Below are positions 7,898 through 16,104 of a stretch of DNA of 16,104 nucleotides, one piece after another; position 1 is the stretch's first letter; every line of letters starts with the position of its first letter. The notes beneath the pieces were generated by a model. It was given only the letters and a program-made list of their open reading frames with translations. It was not told the DNA's origin and did no database searches. Made by a program: the position numbers and the translations under genes. The stretch is from an uncultured Planctomycetaceae bacterium (GTDB lineage Bacteria; Planctomycetota; Planctomycetia; Planctomycetales; Planctomycetaceae), in the NCBI GenBank assembly GCA_903921605.1, contig CAIXQV010001037.1, forward strand, positions 1 through 16,104, in the 5' to 3' direction.

Positions 7898-8821
7898 ATG
7901 TCCAACGTGCCTCGATGCCAAATCGTTCCACTTGCCGGTCACCAGACATCTATCTCGATAGATGATCGAGAAATACTGCGTTGGAATTTCGGGAACGATT
8001 ATCCTCGTCCCTTTTTCTTTCCAGTCGTCGCCCCATCGGGAGCACTGCTGACTCGCATGGGACATCCGGGAGCGCCGGACCATGATCATCATCAGTCGAT
8101 CTGGTTCGCTCACCATAAAGTGATGGGGATTGATTTCTGGGGCAACGCTTCCGGAGCCGTAATTCGGCAACTGCAATGGCTGGCGTATGATGACGGTGAC
8201 GATTCGTGTCGCATCGCCGTGGAACTCGGCTGGTTCGATGGTCACGATCCAGCTCCCCTATTGAAGCAGAAATTGATCTGCGAAGTCCGACCGCTTACCG
8301 CGCGGCATGAGTTCACACTGGAACTTCAGAGTCGCTTTGTGCCAGTTTCAGAGTCGCTCGAGTTTGAAAAGACAAACTTCGGATTCCTCGCGGTTCGAGT
8401 CGCCAAATCCATCTCGGCAGTCTTTGGCAGCGGTGTTCTGACTGGCAGCGAGGGTGCTCAGACGGAGAAGAATCTGTTCGAACAATCTGCCCGCTGGATT
8501 GACTACAGTGGCCCGACAAATCGCGAGGGCAATCAGATTGAAGGGATCACCTATTTCGATCATCCCTCCAATCCCGGCCAGCCAACCGGCTGGCACGTCC
8601 GCGACGACGGCTGGCTATGCGCATCGCCCTGCATGAAGACATCCATCACAACCAGAAAACAAGAGCCGTTGGCGCTGAGATACCTGCTTCACATTCATTC
8701 CGGCGCGATTAATTCTGAGCAGGCCAACAACATGTACTCAGAATTCTCCGCTCGTTCACCAATGCAAGTCGTGAAGGGGACGAAGCCTCATACTCGCTGG
8801 GAGATTGAACGCCGTGAATAA
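7898..8821 (+). CDS. DUF6807 ('PmoA family') protein
   Basis: This is a 307-residue protein of the family once labelled 'methane oxygenase PmoA' and, to my knowledge, now called DUF6807. It is not related to particulate methane monooxygenase. Marks are RPFFFPVV (about 37-44), the His-rich core HPGAPDHDHHQSIWFAHH (56-73) followed by GIDFW, then NFGFLAVRVAKS, the WIDYSGP motif, the FDHPSNPGQPTGWHVRDDG stretch and LALRYLLHIHSG near the C-terminus. The clustered His and Asp residues suggest a metal or sugar-binding site. Reaction and substrate are not known to me. There is no signal peptide, so it is probably cytoplasmic. GGAGG at 7882-7886 precedes the ATG by 11 bases. It follows the PSCyt1 gene by 136 bp and may or may not be co-transcribed. 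Confidence 0.88.
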   Translation: MSNVPRCQIVPLAGHQTSISIDDREILRWNFGNDYPRPFFFPVVAPSGALLTRMGHPGAPDHDHHQSIWFAHHKVMGIDFWGNASGAVIRQLQWLAYDDGDDSCRIAVELGWFDGHDPAPLLKQKLICEVRPLTARHEFTLELQSRFVPVSESLEFEKTNFGFLAVRVAKSISAVFGSGVLTGSEGAQTEKNLFEQSARWIDYSGPTNREGNQIEGITYFDHPSNPGQPTGWHVRDDGWLCASPCMKTSITTRKQEPLALRYLLHIHSGAINSEQANNMYSEFSARSPMQVVKGTKPHTRWEIERRE

Positions 8822-8944
8822 AGTTGAATCACCTCGGCGTCGTCGCTGAAGCTGATATCCTGCCACAGCAAACCTGCAGGAACCCCTGAACGGCTCCTGC
8901 CGCTTCCTCATCTTTGGATTTATGGCCCCCCGAGAAACATGTTC

Positions 8945-8950
8945 AGGAAG
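8945..8950 (+). promoter_or_regulatory. Ribosome binding site deciding the DinB-like start
   Basis: AGGAAG lies 7 bases before the ATG at 8958. The upstream in-frame ATG at 8922 has no comparable site, so this supports the shorter protein. Confidence 0.65.
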
Positions 8951-8957
8951 ACAGTCG

Positions 8958-9506
8958 ATGCGTCCCGCTCGAGATGAGTACTCAGATTTCTTCGCTGGCT
9001 ACATCAGCCTCGTACCAGAAAGCGATGTTCTGAACGTACTTGAACAGCAACTGGTCGAGATTCCTGTCGTCTGGCGAGGAATCACTGAATCCGAAGCAAC
9101 AGCTATCCATTTGCCGTACACGTGGAAGATCAGACAAGTCCTCGATCATCTTGTGGATGGCGAACGAATCTTTGGTTATCGATTGCTGAGAATCGCTCGT
9201 GGAGATACGACGCCTCTGCCAGGATTTGACGAGCATTTCTTTGCAGAGGCCTCTGAGGAACGCCCTGCTCCGCTGGCAGATATCATTGAGTCTTTCGAAT
9301 CACTCCGTCGCGCTAACATCCTGTTGATTCGAAACCTTCCCGCTGCTGCATGGAGCCGCATGGGCATCATGAGCGGATCGCCAACTTCTGTTCGTGCACT
9401 GGCGTTCATTCTGGCTGGCCACATACGCCACCACGATGCAATCCTTCGCTGCCGACTGCCACACCTTGCTGACCACGCGGAATCAGAGTGTGGCAATCCG
9501 CGTTAA
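8958..9506 (+). CDS. DinB-like (DinB_2) family protein
   Basis: This 182-residue protein is a four-helix-bundle DinB-superfamily member. The likely metal-binding triad is H64 in QVLDHLVDGE and H155/H159 in the H-x3-H of GHIRHHDAIL near the C-terminus, which is the family's standard spacing. Related proteins include bacillithiol or mycothiol-dependent transferases and damage-inducible DinB of Bacillus; the substrate here cannot be told. This is not DNA polymerase IV, which shares the name. The N-terminus (YSDFFAGYISLVPESDVLNVLEQQ) fits the family with the start at 8958; starting at 8922 would add 12 residues without support. It is downstream of the DUF6807 gene and converges with lpdA, with 82 bases between their stops. 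Confidence 0.85.
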   Translation: MRPARDEYSDFFAGYISLVPESDVLNVLEQQLVEIPVVWRGITESEATAIHLPYTWKIRQVLDHLVDGERIFGYRLLRIARGDTTPLPGFDEHFFAEASEERPAPLADIIESFESLRRANILLIRNLPAAAWSRMGIMSGSPTSVRALAFILAGHIRHHDAILRCRLPHLADHAESECGNPR

Positions 9507-9572
9507 GCAAAGCGAATACCTGTCGCTGAAGATCTCATCGCAAGCTATCCACACTACACCTGCGAATACTGA

Positions 9573-9587
9573 TCGGGCAATTCCCGA
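9573..9587. terminator. Weak hairpin between convergent DinB-like gene and lpdA
   Basis: TCGGG (9573-9577) pairs with CCCGA (9583-9587) around a 5-base loop. It lies 1 base past the lpdA stop on the minus strand and within the convergent gap. It could serve both directions, but the stem is short and there is no T-run, so this is a weak call. Confidence 0.25.
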
Positions 9588-9588
9588 C

Positions 9589-10974
<1,386 letters not shown>

Positions 10975-11008
10975 TTCGAAAATTACCTGCAAGAGCGTGA
11001 AAGCAAAA

Positions 11009-11037
11009 CCGCCGGAAGACACATGTTCTTCCAGCGG
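11009..11037 (-). terminator. Terminator- or attenuator-like hairpin in the lpdA leader
   Basis: On the minus strand CCGC plus GGAAGA pairs with TCTTCC plus GCGG, giving 10 bp with one internal mismatch and a 7-base loop. TTTTGCTTT follows immediately. This has the form of an intrinsic terminator. It ends 34 bases before the lpdA start, so it could reduce read-through from sucAB into lpdA, act as an attenuator, or protect a processed 5' end. Confidence 0.5.
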
Positions 11038-11097
11038 CGTGTTTGGTTCAAGTTATCGCAAACGAAGAATTGGCCAGAAGTGCCGTCGCAACTTATG

Positions 11098-11293
11098 GTA
11101 GGTCCTCCTTGCCGAGGAGGACTTCGCGGCTTGCCGCGACGATGTGTGCAACCGGTACACGACTGTCGGCCGACGGAAGTTGCTCAGATCCCGCCACATG
11201 TCTTGCTTTCAAGCGCAGCTTGCCGTTGCTCAACATGTGGCAGCTCTACGGTTCGCCTGGCGGCGAAAGTCCTTTCCGGCAGAAAGGACCTAG
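11098..11293. repeat. REP/BIME-like composite palindromic element
   Basis: Two 42-base arms face each other in inverted orientation. Each arm is a tetranucleotide (GTAG at 11098-11101; CTAG at 11290-11293), an 8-bp hairpin with loop TGCCG (11102-11122; complement at 11269-11289), one base, and a 6-bp hairpin (11124-11139; 11252-11267). The main stems differ at three base pairs, and all three changes keep pairing. The centre holds a 10-bp palindrome (11165-11174) and an 8-bp stem CCACATGT/ACATGTGG (11194-11201 with 11233-11240). CTTGCCG occurs three times (11108, 11130, 11219). This is the layout of paired REP sequences, mobilised by RAYT-type Tyr transposases in other bacteria. No transposase is present. 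Confidence 0.7.
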
Positions 11294-11309
11294 TACGCCA
11301 AAGACATGA

Positions 11310-12491
11310 TTAAACTTCCAAAATCAGCCGCGTCGGATCTTCAATCAGATCCTTCACGAGTTTCAGGAAGGAAACGGCTTCGCGGCCGTCGACCACTCTG
11401 TGGTCGTAGGTCAGAGCCACGTACATCATAGGTCGGATCACAACTTCTCCATTGACCGCGATTGGGCGATCAAAGATGCCATGCATGCCAAGCACGCCGC
11501 TCTGAGGAGGATTTACGATCGGCGTCGAAAGCAGCGAACCGTAAACGCCGCCGTTAGTGATTGTGAACGTGCCACCGTCGAGTTCTTCCAGGGTAATCTG
11601 GTTGTTCTTCGCCTTCACAGCGTACTGAACGATCGCCAGTTCGATGTCGGAGAAGCTCATGTTCTCAGCATTGCGCAGGACGGGCACAACAAGTCCCTTG
11701 CCTCCGCCGATAGCAATGCCAATGTCACAGTAGTTAAAGTGCGTGAGCTGCTTGCCATTCATCTGTGCATTCAGCGCAGGAAATTGCTGAAGTCCAGCAA
11801 CGACCGCTCGCACGAAGAACGACATAAAGCCCAGCTTCACGCCGTATTTCTTTTCGAACACGTCCTTGTAGGATTCTCGCAGCTTCTTTACGGCTGACAT
11901 GTCCACTTCATTGAACGTCGTAAGCAATGCAGCTGTCTGCTGAGCTTCCACAAGTCGACGGGCGATCGTCTGACGAATCGGGCTGAGTGGCACGTTACGA
12001 GTTTCACGGCTTCCGCCGACTCGCACAGGGCCCGCCTGGACCGTTCGGATCACGTCTTCCTTGAGTACTCGACCGCCAGGACCTGTGCCTGCCACCGAAC
12101 CTGCTGGAAGATTGTTCTTCGCCATTTCCGAAGCCGCCGCTGGCATCACATGACTACCGGCTTTTGCAGGAACCGCAGAGGCCGTTGGTGCAGAAGCGAC
12201 GGGCGCGGCCGCAGGCGAAGGAGCAGCAGTCGCGGCAGGCGCATCAGAAGGCTGCAGGTATCCGATAACCTCACCGATTGCTGCCGAATCGCCAGCCTTC
12301 TTCAGAATGCGAGTAATGACTCCACCCACAGGCGCTGGAACCCCAAAAGTTGCTTTGTCCGTCTCAAGTCCGACCACGTCTTTGTCGGCTGCCACGAACT
12401 TTCCTTCGCTGACATACCACTCTCCAATGAAGACTTCGGAGATGGATTCACCAACGGCCGGAACCTTGATTTCGATTTCCTTAGTGCTCAT
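11310..12491 (-). CDS. sucB: 2-oxoglutarate dehydrogenase E2, dihydrolipoyllysine-residue succinyltransferase
   Basis: This 393-residue protein forms the core of the 2-oxoglutarate dehydrogenase complex and transfers the succinyl group from lipoyl-lysine to CoA. Domains are a lipoyl domain (1-80) with the lipoylated lysine at about K46 in ETDKATF, an Ala/Pro-rich linker (about 83-112), and a peripheral subunit-binding domain (about 113-150, ending [13 protein letters not shown]). The acyltransferase domain (about 165-393) carries the active-site motif HRVVDG (H364, D368). The segment [20 protein letters not shown] is characteristic of succinyltransferases rather than acetyltransferases. Its ATG overlaps the sucA TGA as ATGA, indicating translational coupling. 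The gene ends 16 bases before the palindromic element that separates it from lpdA. Confidence 0.96.
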   Translation of the reverse strand: MSTKEIEIKVPAVGESISEVFIGEWYVSEGKFVAADKDVVGLETDKATFGVPAPVGGVITRILKKAGDSAAIGEVIGYLQPSDAPAATAAPSPAAAPVASAPTASAVPAKAGSHVMPAAASEMAKNNLPAGSVAGTGPGGRVLKEDVIRTVQAGPVRVGGSRETRNVPLSPIRQTIARRLVEAQQTAALLTTFNEVDMSAVKKLRESYKDVFEKKYGVKLGFMSFFVRAVVAGLQQFPALNAQMNGKQLTHFNYCDIGIAIGGGKGLVVPVLRNAENMSFSDIELAIVQYAVKAKNNQITLEELDGGTFTITNGGVYGSLLSTPIVNPPQSGVLGMHGIFDRPIAVNGEVVIRPMMYVALTYDHRVVDGREAVSFLKLVKDLIEDPTRLILEV

Positions 12492-15388
12492 TCGAGTTCA
12501 AATGCCTGTTTAAGAATTGTCTGTTGTTCAATTTTGTGACTGGTCGCAGACCCAGTAGCCGGGCTGGCAGACTCAGGACGACATACACCTCGGAACGGAT
12601 ACCGGTCCAGCAGGCGTTCCCCATACTTCATTCGCAGGAAGCCCCACGCCCCCATGTTGCGTGCTTCTTCCTGCACCCAGAATAGTGACAACTTTTCCGA
12701 ATATTGCGACAAAGCCTCTCCCAAAGCCTTCGCAGGGAATGGGTACAGCTGTTCAATTCGAATGATTGCCACATCAGTGATTTTGTTGTCTTCCCTGTAC
12801 TTCGCGAGATCGTAATAAACTTTTCCAGAACAGAGCAGAACTCGACGAACGGCTTCTGCAGGGATTGTCGTATCCGGAATCACTTCCTGGAACTGTCCAC
12901 TGACAAGTTCCGAAAGCGGAGAGGTCGCGTCCTTGGACCGAAGGAGACTCTTTGGAGTCATCACGACCAAGGGCTTTTTCCAGCGCCGAAGCGTTTGCCG
13001 CCGCAACAGATGGAAATAATTTGCTGGAGTCGTCGGATTGGCCACCTGAATATTGTCTTCAGCCCCCATGGCAAGGAACCGTTCCAGTCGTGCACTGGAA
13101 TGCTCCGGCCCCTGCCCTTCCATTCCATGAGGAAGCAACAGCACCATGCCGCTGAGTCGCTTCCACTTGTCTTCACCACTGGCAATGAACTGATCGATGA
13201 TTACCTGTGCAACGTTGACAAAGTCGCCGAACTGAGCTTCCCAGATCACAAGTCCGTCCGGACAGTCGAGGCTATAGCCGTACTCAAAACCAAGTACGCC
13301 AACTTCCGACAGCGGACTGTTGTAGATCTCAACATGTTCAGGACGGGCAGCCACTTGCTGCAGACCAATCCAAACTCGCCCATCGTTGAAGTCGTAGAGT
13401 CCGGCATGGCGATGACTGAATGTTCCACGACGAACATCCTGCCCGCTGAACCGCATATGAGTCCCCTCTTGTACGAGGGTCCCGAAGGCAGTCATTTCTG
13501 CCCCACCCCAGTCAAAGAGAATTTCACCAGCCGCCATCTTCCGTCGGGATTCCAAAACCGCTTCAATTTTCGGATGCGGCTTGAACCCTTCCGGAGGTGA
13601 CGTCAGCGTATTCATTACCTTGCGAATCGTATCCGCGGGAACTCCGGTTACAGGAGAATCGGCTTTTGAGGAAGATCCGCCGAAATAACCATTCCACATC
13701 CCTCCGCCGCTGTCCTCCAGATACTTGAAGCCCTCTTTGCGAGCTTCGAGCAACTCTGCTTCCAGCACCTGCCCTCGACGCGCGACGATCTCCATTCCCT
13801 CTTCCTTCGTCACCTCGCGCAAACCGACGAGAGACTCAAGGAAGCTGTTGAAAACTGTCTGGCGACTTCGAATGACCTGATACATCGTCGGCTGAGTGAA
13901 TGCAGGCTCATCGGCTTCGTTATGACCGCGACGACGGAAGCAATACATGTCGATGATCACGTCGCGATGAAACTTCGCACGGAAGTCCATTGCCAACTGA
14001 ACAACCTGAGCAACAGCTTCCGGATCTTCACCGTTAACGTGGAAGATCGGAATCTGCAACATCCGAGCAACGTCGGTCGCATAAGTACACGACCGTGCTT
14101 CCGATGGAGATGTCGTAAAGCCAATTTGATTATTAACGACGATGTGCACTGTCCCGCCAGTTTGATACCCAGGCAGCTCACTCAGATTCAACGTTTCCTG
14201 AATGACACCTTCACCAGCGAACGCGGCGTCTCCATGTACCAGGATGACACAGCTCTTACGACGATCAAAATCCTCGTTTCGATCCTGTTTTGCTCGGAGT
14301 CGACCCTGAGCAACCGGATTAACAAACTCCAGATGGCTTGGGTTAAAGCATAATGTCAAATGGACATTCTGTCCTGACGACGTCATGCGATCGGAGCTGT
14401 AGCCAAGGTGATACTTCACATCACCACGGCCCATCTTTAACTGAGGATCCACGTCATCAAATTCTCGGAAGATCTTCGATGGGCTCTTGCCCATGATATT
14501 TGCCAGCACATTCAGGCGACCGCGATGAGCCATCGCCAAGACGATCAGATCTGTCCCTTGGCTTCCGGCTCGCTCAATTGCCATGTCGAGCAACGGAATG
14601 AGACTCTCGGCACCTTCGAGCGAAAAGCTTTTAGCACCAACGTATTTCTTTTGAACGAACTCTTCAAAAACGACGGCGTCGCTCAGCCGCTCCAGGATTC
14701 GCACTTGTTCTGACCGCGACAGTTTCAGTCGGTTCGCCGTTCGCTCCATACGGTCCTGAAGCCACTGTCGCACCTGCATGCTGTCGATATGCATAAACTG
14801 CACACCGATTGATCGACAATAAGTCGACTGCATCCACGTTACAAGCTGACGGAGCGTCTGAGTATCAGGCCCACCTGCCCATTGAGTCGAGAACTTTCGA
14901 TTCATGTGCTCTTCAGTGAAACCATAAAATGCCGGATCAAGTTCTGCCGGCTTCGGACGCTCAGCATTCAACGGATCAATCTTGGCAATGATATGGCCGC
15001 GAACGCGATAACTGCGAATCAACTGATCAAGGCGTTCCTGCAGAATGACCGCATCTGAAGTCGAAGGATCAACTCGAACTTCAGTCGACTTATGGAAGAT
15101 GCTCTCTGCCTGAAATGGCGCCTGCAAACTTTCTGGTGTCAGACCGGAGTCAACGACCTGCAACTCGTCGAAATAATCTCTCCAGTCAGGAGAAACAGAG
15201 TTGCGATCGCGCAGGTAACTCTCCAACTGTGATTCTGCGAACTCAACGTTCTGAGTTCCCATATCAACCCGCGGCTTCGCGTTGATGACTTGACCAGCAC
15301 CATGTCCGGCAGCGCCGTTCCCGAGTCCTTCATTCGGCGAATCCAGAAACGCCGGGGCGCCTGACGGAAGTGAAGTTGTGTTAGACAT
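12488..15388 (-). CDS. sucA: 2-oxoglutarate dehydrogenase E1
   Basis: This 966-residue thiamine-diphosphate enzyme decarboxylates 2-oxoglutarate and succinylates the lipoyl group of SucB. A low-complexity start (about 1-45) leads into the E2-binding N-terminal motif ([20 protein letters not shown]). Core motifs are [15 protein letters not shown] (286-300), [24 protein letters not shown], the ThDP/Mg site GDAAFAGEG (386-394) with NNQIGFTTS (419-427), and the [11 protein letters not shown] segment (about 485-495). The C-terminal domain shows [21 protein letters not shown] and ends with the family's [15 protein letters not shown]. Length and order match full-length SucA, with no frameshift. The ATG at 15388 has only a weak purine tract upstream. 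It is the first gene of sucA-sucB-lpdA and diverges from mogA. Confidence 0.97.
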   Translation of the reverse strand: MSNTTSLPSGAPAFLDSPNEGLGNGAAGHGAGQVINAKPRVDMGTQNVEFAESQLESYLRDRNSVSPDWRDYFDELQVVDSGLTPESLQAPFQAESIFHKSTEVRVDPSTSDAVILQERLDQLIRSYRVRGHIIAKIDPLNAERPKPAELDPAFYGFTEEHMNRKFSTQWAGGPDTQTLRQLVTWMQSTYCRSIGVQFMHIDSMQVRQWLQDRMERTANRLKLSRSEQVRILERLSDAVVFEEFVQKKYVGAKSFSLEGAESLIPLLDMAIERAGSQGTDLIVLAMAHRGRLNVLANIMGKSPSKIFREFDDVDPQLKMGRGDVKYHLGYSSDRMTSSGQNVHLTLCFNPSHLEFVNPVAQGRLRAKQDRNEDFDRRKSCVILVHGDAAFAGEGVIQETLNLSELPGYQTGGTVHIVVNNQIGFTTSPSEARSCTYATDVARMLQIPIFHVNGEDPEAVAQVVQLAMDFRAKFHRDVIIDMYCFRRRGHNEADEPAFTQPTMYQVIRSRQTVFNSFLESLVGLREVTKEEGMEIVARRGQVLEAELLEARKEGFKYLEDSGGGMWNGYFGGSSSKADSPVTGVPADTIRKVMNTLTSPPEGFKPHPKIEAVLESRRKMAAGEILFDWGGAEMTAFGTLVQEGTHMRFSGQDVRRGTFSHRHAGLYDFNDGRVWIGLQQVAARPEHVEIYNSPLSEVGVLGFEYGYSLDCPDGLVIWEAQFGDFVNVAQVIIDQFIASGEDKWKRLSGMVLLLPHGMEGQGPEHSSARLERFLAMGAEDNIQVANPTTPANYFHLLRRQTLRRWKKPLVVMTPKSLLRSKDATSPLSELVSGQFQEVIPDTTIPAEAVRRVLLCSGKVYYDLAKYREDNKITDVAIIRIEQLYPFPAKALGEALSQYSEKLSLFWVQEEARNMGAWGFLRMKYGERLLDRYPFRGVCRPESASPATGSATSHKIEQQTILKQAFELE

Positions 15389-15619
15389 TGTTCGAATAAC
15401 TTTGTGTTCAGCGGTGCCGTATTGAGTGAGGAATACGACCTGCGTGGAGGGAACTGAGGGGAGTATTCTGGTTCAACAATTTAGTCTTGGACGCCCACAG
15501 GGTTGCCGCATCATAGACGGACTGCCATGATTGGGAAGCTTTTGACGGTGTGCAGGTCAGGAATTTCGGAGTGGGAAAATTCTGAGACCGGACCAGGAAC
15601 AAGGTGAAAGTTGACTCAT
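15389..15619. promoter_or_regulatory. Divergent promoter region between sucA and mogA
   Basis: These 231 bases should hold the promoters for the sucAB operon and for mogA. Only isolated promoter-like hexamers are seen, such as TTGACG at about 15541 without a matching -10. A 6-bp hairpin CGTATT/AATACG (15418-15423 with 15432-15437) lies about 30 bases upstream of sucA and would be in its leader. No riboswitch or clear operator was recognised. Confidence 0.4.
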
Positions 15620-16104
15620 ATGGAAACAACTGCACACATTGGGGTGCTCACAGTATCAGACCGCGCCAGTCGAGGTGAATACGAAGATCTCGGGGGGCCA
15701 GCGATTCGGGATTATCTGTCCGAAGTGCTCGCCTCCCCATGGTCCCTGATCTACCAAGTCGTCCCTGACGATCGACCATTGATTGCCTTGGAAATGCAAC
15801 GAATGTCGGATGAACTCAACTGCTGCCTGATCATCACGACAGGCGGAACCGGCCCCGCCGTCAGGGATGTCACGCCGGAGGCCACAACAGACGTTTGTGA
15901 GAAAATGATGCCCGGCTTTGGGGAGTTAATGAGGAAGGTTTCACTGGAAAAGGTTCCCACTGCAATTCTAAGCCGACAAACGGCCGGAATTCGAGCAAAA
16001 TGCCTGATTGTGAACCTGCCTGGACAACCCAAGGCGATCAAGGAGTGCCTCGATGCCGTGATGCCCGCAATACCTTATTGCATCGATCTGATTGGCGGAC
16101 CAAG
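15620..16104 (+). CDS. mogA: Molybdopterin adenylyltransferase, 3' end cut by window
   Basis: The visible 161 residues belong to MogA, which adenylylates molybdopterin before molybdate insertion in molybdenum cofactor synthesis, in the cytoplasm. Motifs follow E. coli MogA closely: SDRASRGEY (13-21), the PDD near 49-51 and TTGGTGPAVRDVTPEAT (73-89), which hold the conserved aspartates, MPGFGELMR (97-105), VPTAILSRQ (112-120), NLPGQPKAIKECL (132-144) and IPYCIDLIGGP at the window edge. The loop before IPYC is shorter than in E. coli. Probably only a short tail is missing. AAGGTGA lies 12 bases before the ATG, a longer than usual spacing. It diverges from sucA and has no metabolic link to it. 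Confidence 0.93.
   Translation, partial: METTAHIGVLTVSDRASRGEYEDLGGPAIRDYLSEVLASPWSLIYQVVPDDRPLIALEMQRMSDELNCCLIITTGGTGPAVRDVTPEATTDVCEKMMPGFGELMRKVSLEKVPTAILSRQTAGIRAKCLIVNLPGQPKAIKECLDAVMPAIPYCIDLIGGP

Larger units (their letters stand above)
10975..11309. other. Structured gap between sucB and lpdA
   Basis: These 335 bases carry no convincing gene. They hold a terminator-like hairpin next to lpdA (11009-11037) and a long composite palindrome next to sucB (11098-11293), both described separately. The remaining bases (11038-11097) show nothing recognisable. Confidence 0.7.

Noticed and set aside
7898..8821. Evidence for methane oxidation from the 'PmoA' label
   Set aside because: The protein is soluble and DUF6807-like, with no membrane segments or similarity to methane monooxygenase.
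9244..9255. 12-base palindrome CAGAGGCCTCTG in the DinB-like gene
   Set aside because: Palindromes with 6-base arms are expected several times by chance in 16 kb.
8958..9506. DNA polymerase IV (DinB)
   Set aside because: The name is shared only; the sequence is a short four-helix-bundle protein with a His triad and no polymerase motifs.
11023..11313. ORFs of 88-96 codons across the sucB-lpdA gap
   Set aside because: They run through palindromic repeats and encode repeat-derived sequence; no ribosome binding site.
12704..13600. 298-codon plus-strand ORF opposite sucA
   Set aside because: Antisense shadow of sucA; length explained by codon bias of the real gene.
15541..15570. mogA promoter with TTGACG as -35
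   Set aside because: No acceptable -10 hexamer 16-18 bases downstream.

Overview
The window most likely comes from a planctomycete (order Planctomycetales; genus not determinable). The evidence is a secreted DUF1549/DUF1553 protein with cytochrome-like heme motifs, a PPC-domain partner, a second secreted di-heme protein of the planctomycete cytochrome type (PSCyt1), and a DUF6807 ('PmoA family') protein. All are families typical of this phylum. Gene packing is moderate, many intergenic gaps carry hairpins, and only some genes have clear Shine-Dalgarno sites.

Layout. Bases 7-5482 (minus strand) hold three genes in one direction: a PPC-domain protein, the DUF1549/DUF1553 protein, and an HpcH/HpaI-family aldolase. 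A divergent gap (5483-5937) holds a possible short ORF with an unusually good ribosome binding site. Bases 5938-9506 (plus strand) encode the di-heme PSCyt1 protein, the DUF6807 protein and a DinB-like protein. Bases 9589-15388 (minus strand) encode the 2-oxoglutarate dehydrogenase complex in the order sucA (E1), sucB (E2), lpdA (E3); sucA and sucB overlap by ATGA. The window ends inside a plus-strand mogA (molybdopterin adenylyltransferase) that diverges from sucA.

Function. SucA, SucB and LpdA together form the TCA-cycle complex that converts 2-oxoglutarate to succinyl-CoA. LpdA is normally shared with other 2-oxoacid dehydrogenases, so separate control of lpdA would make sense. The PPC, DUF1549/1553 and PSCyt1 proteins all appear to be exported. 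They resemble the poorly understood extracytoplasmic heme-protein sets that planctomycetes carry in many copies. HpaI-like, DUF6807 and DinB-like proteins are probably cytoplasmic enzymes of unknown substrate.

Most notable. The sucB-lpdA gap contains a roughly 196-bp composite palindrome (11098-11293). Its two ends are inverted copies of a double hairpin with an identical loop and compensatory stem changes, resembling a REP/BIME-type element. A separate terminator-like hairpin lies just before lpdA. The C-terminal part of PSCyt1 looks like a gluzincin peptidase domain that has lost its HExxH site. No CRISPR array, tRNA, rRNA, transposase, phage gene or defence system was seen.
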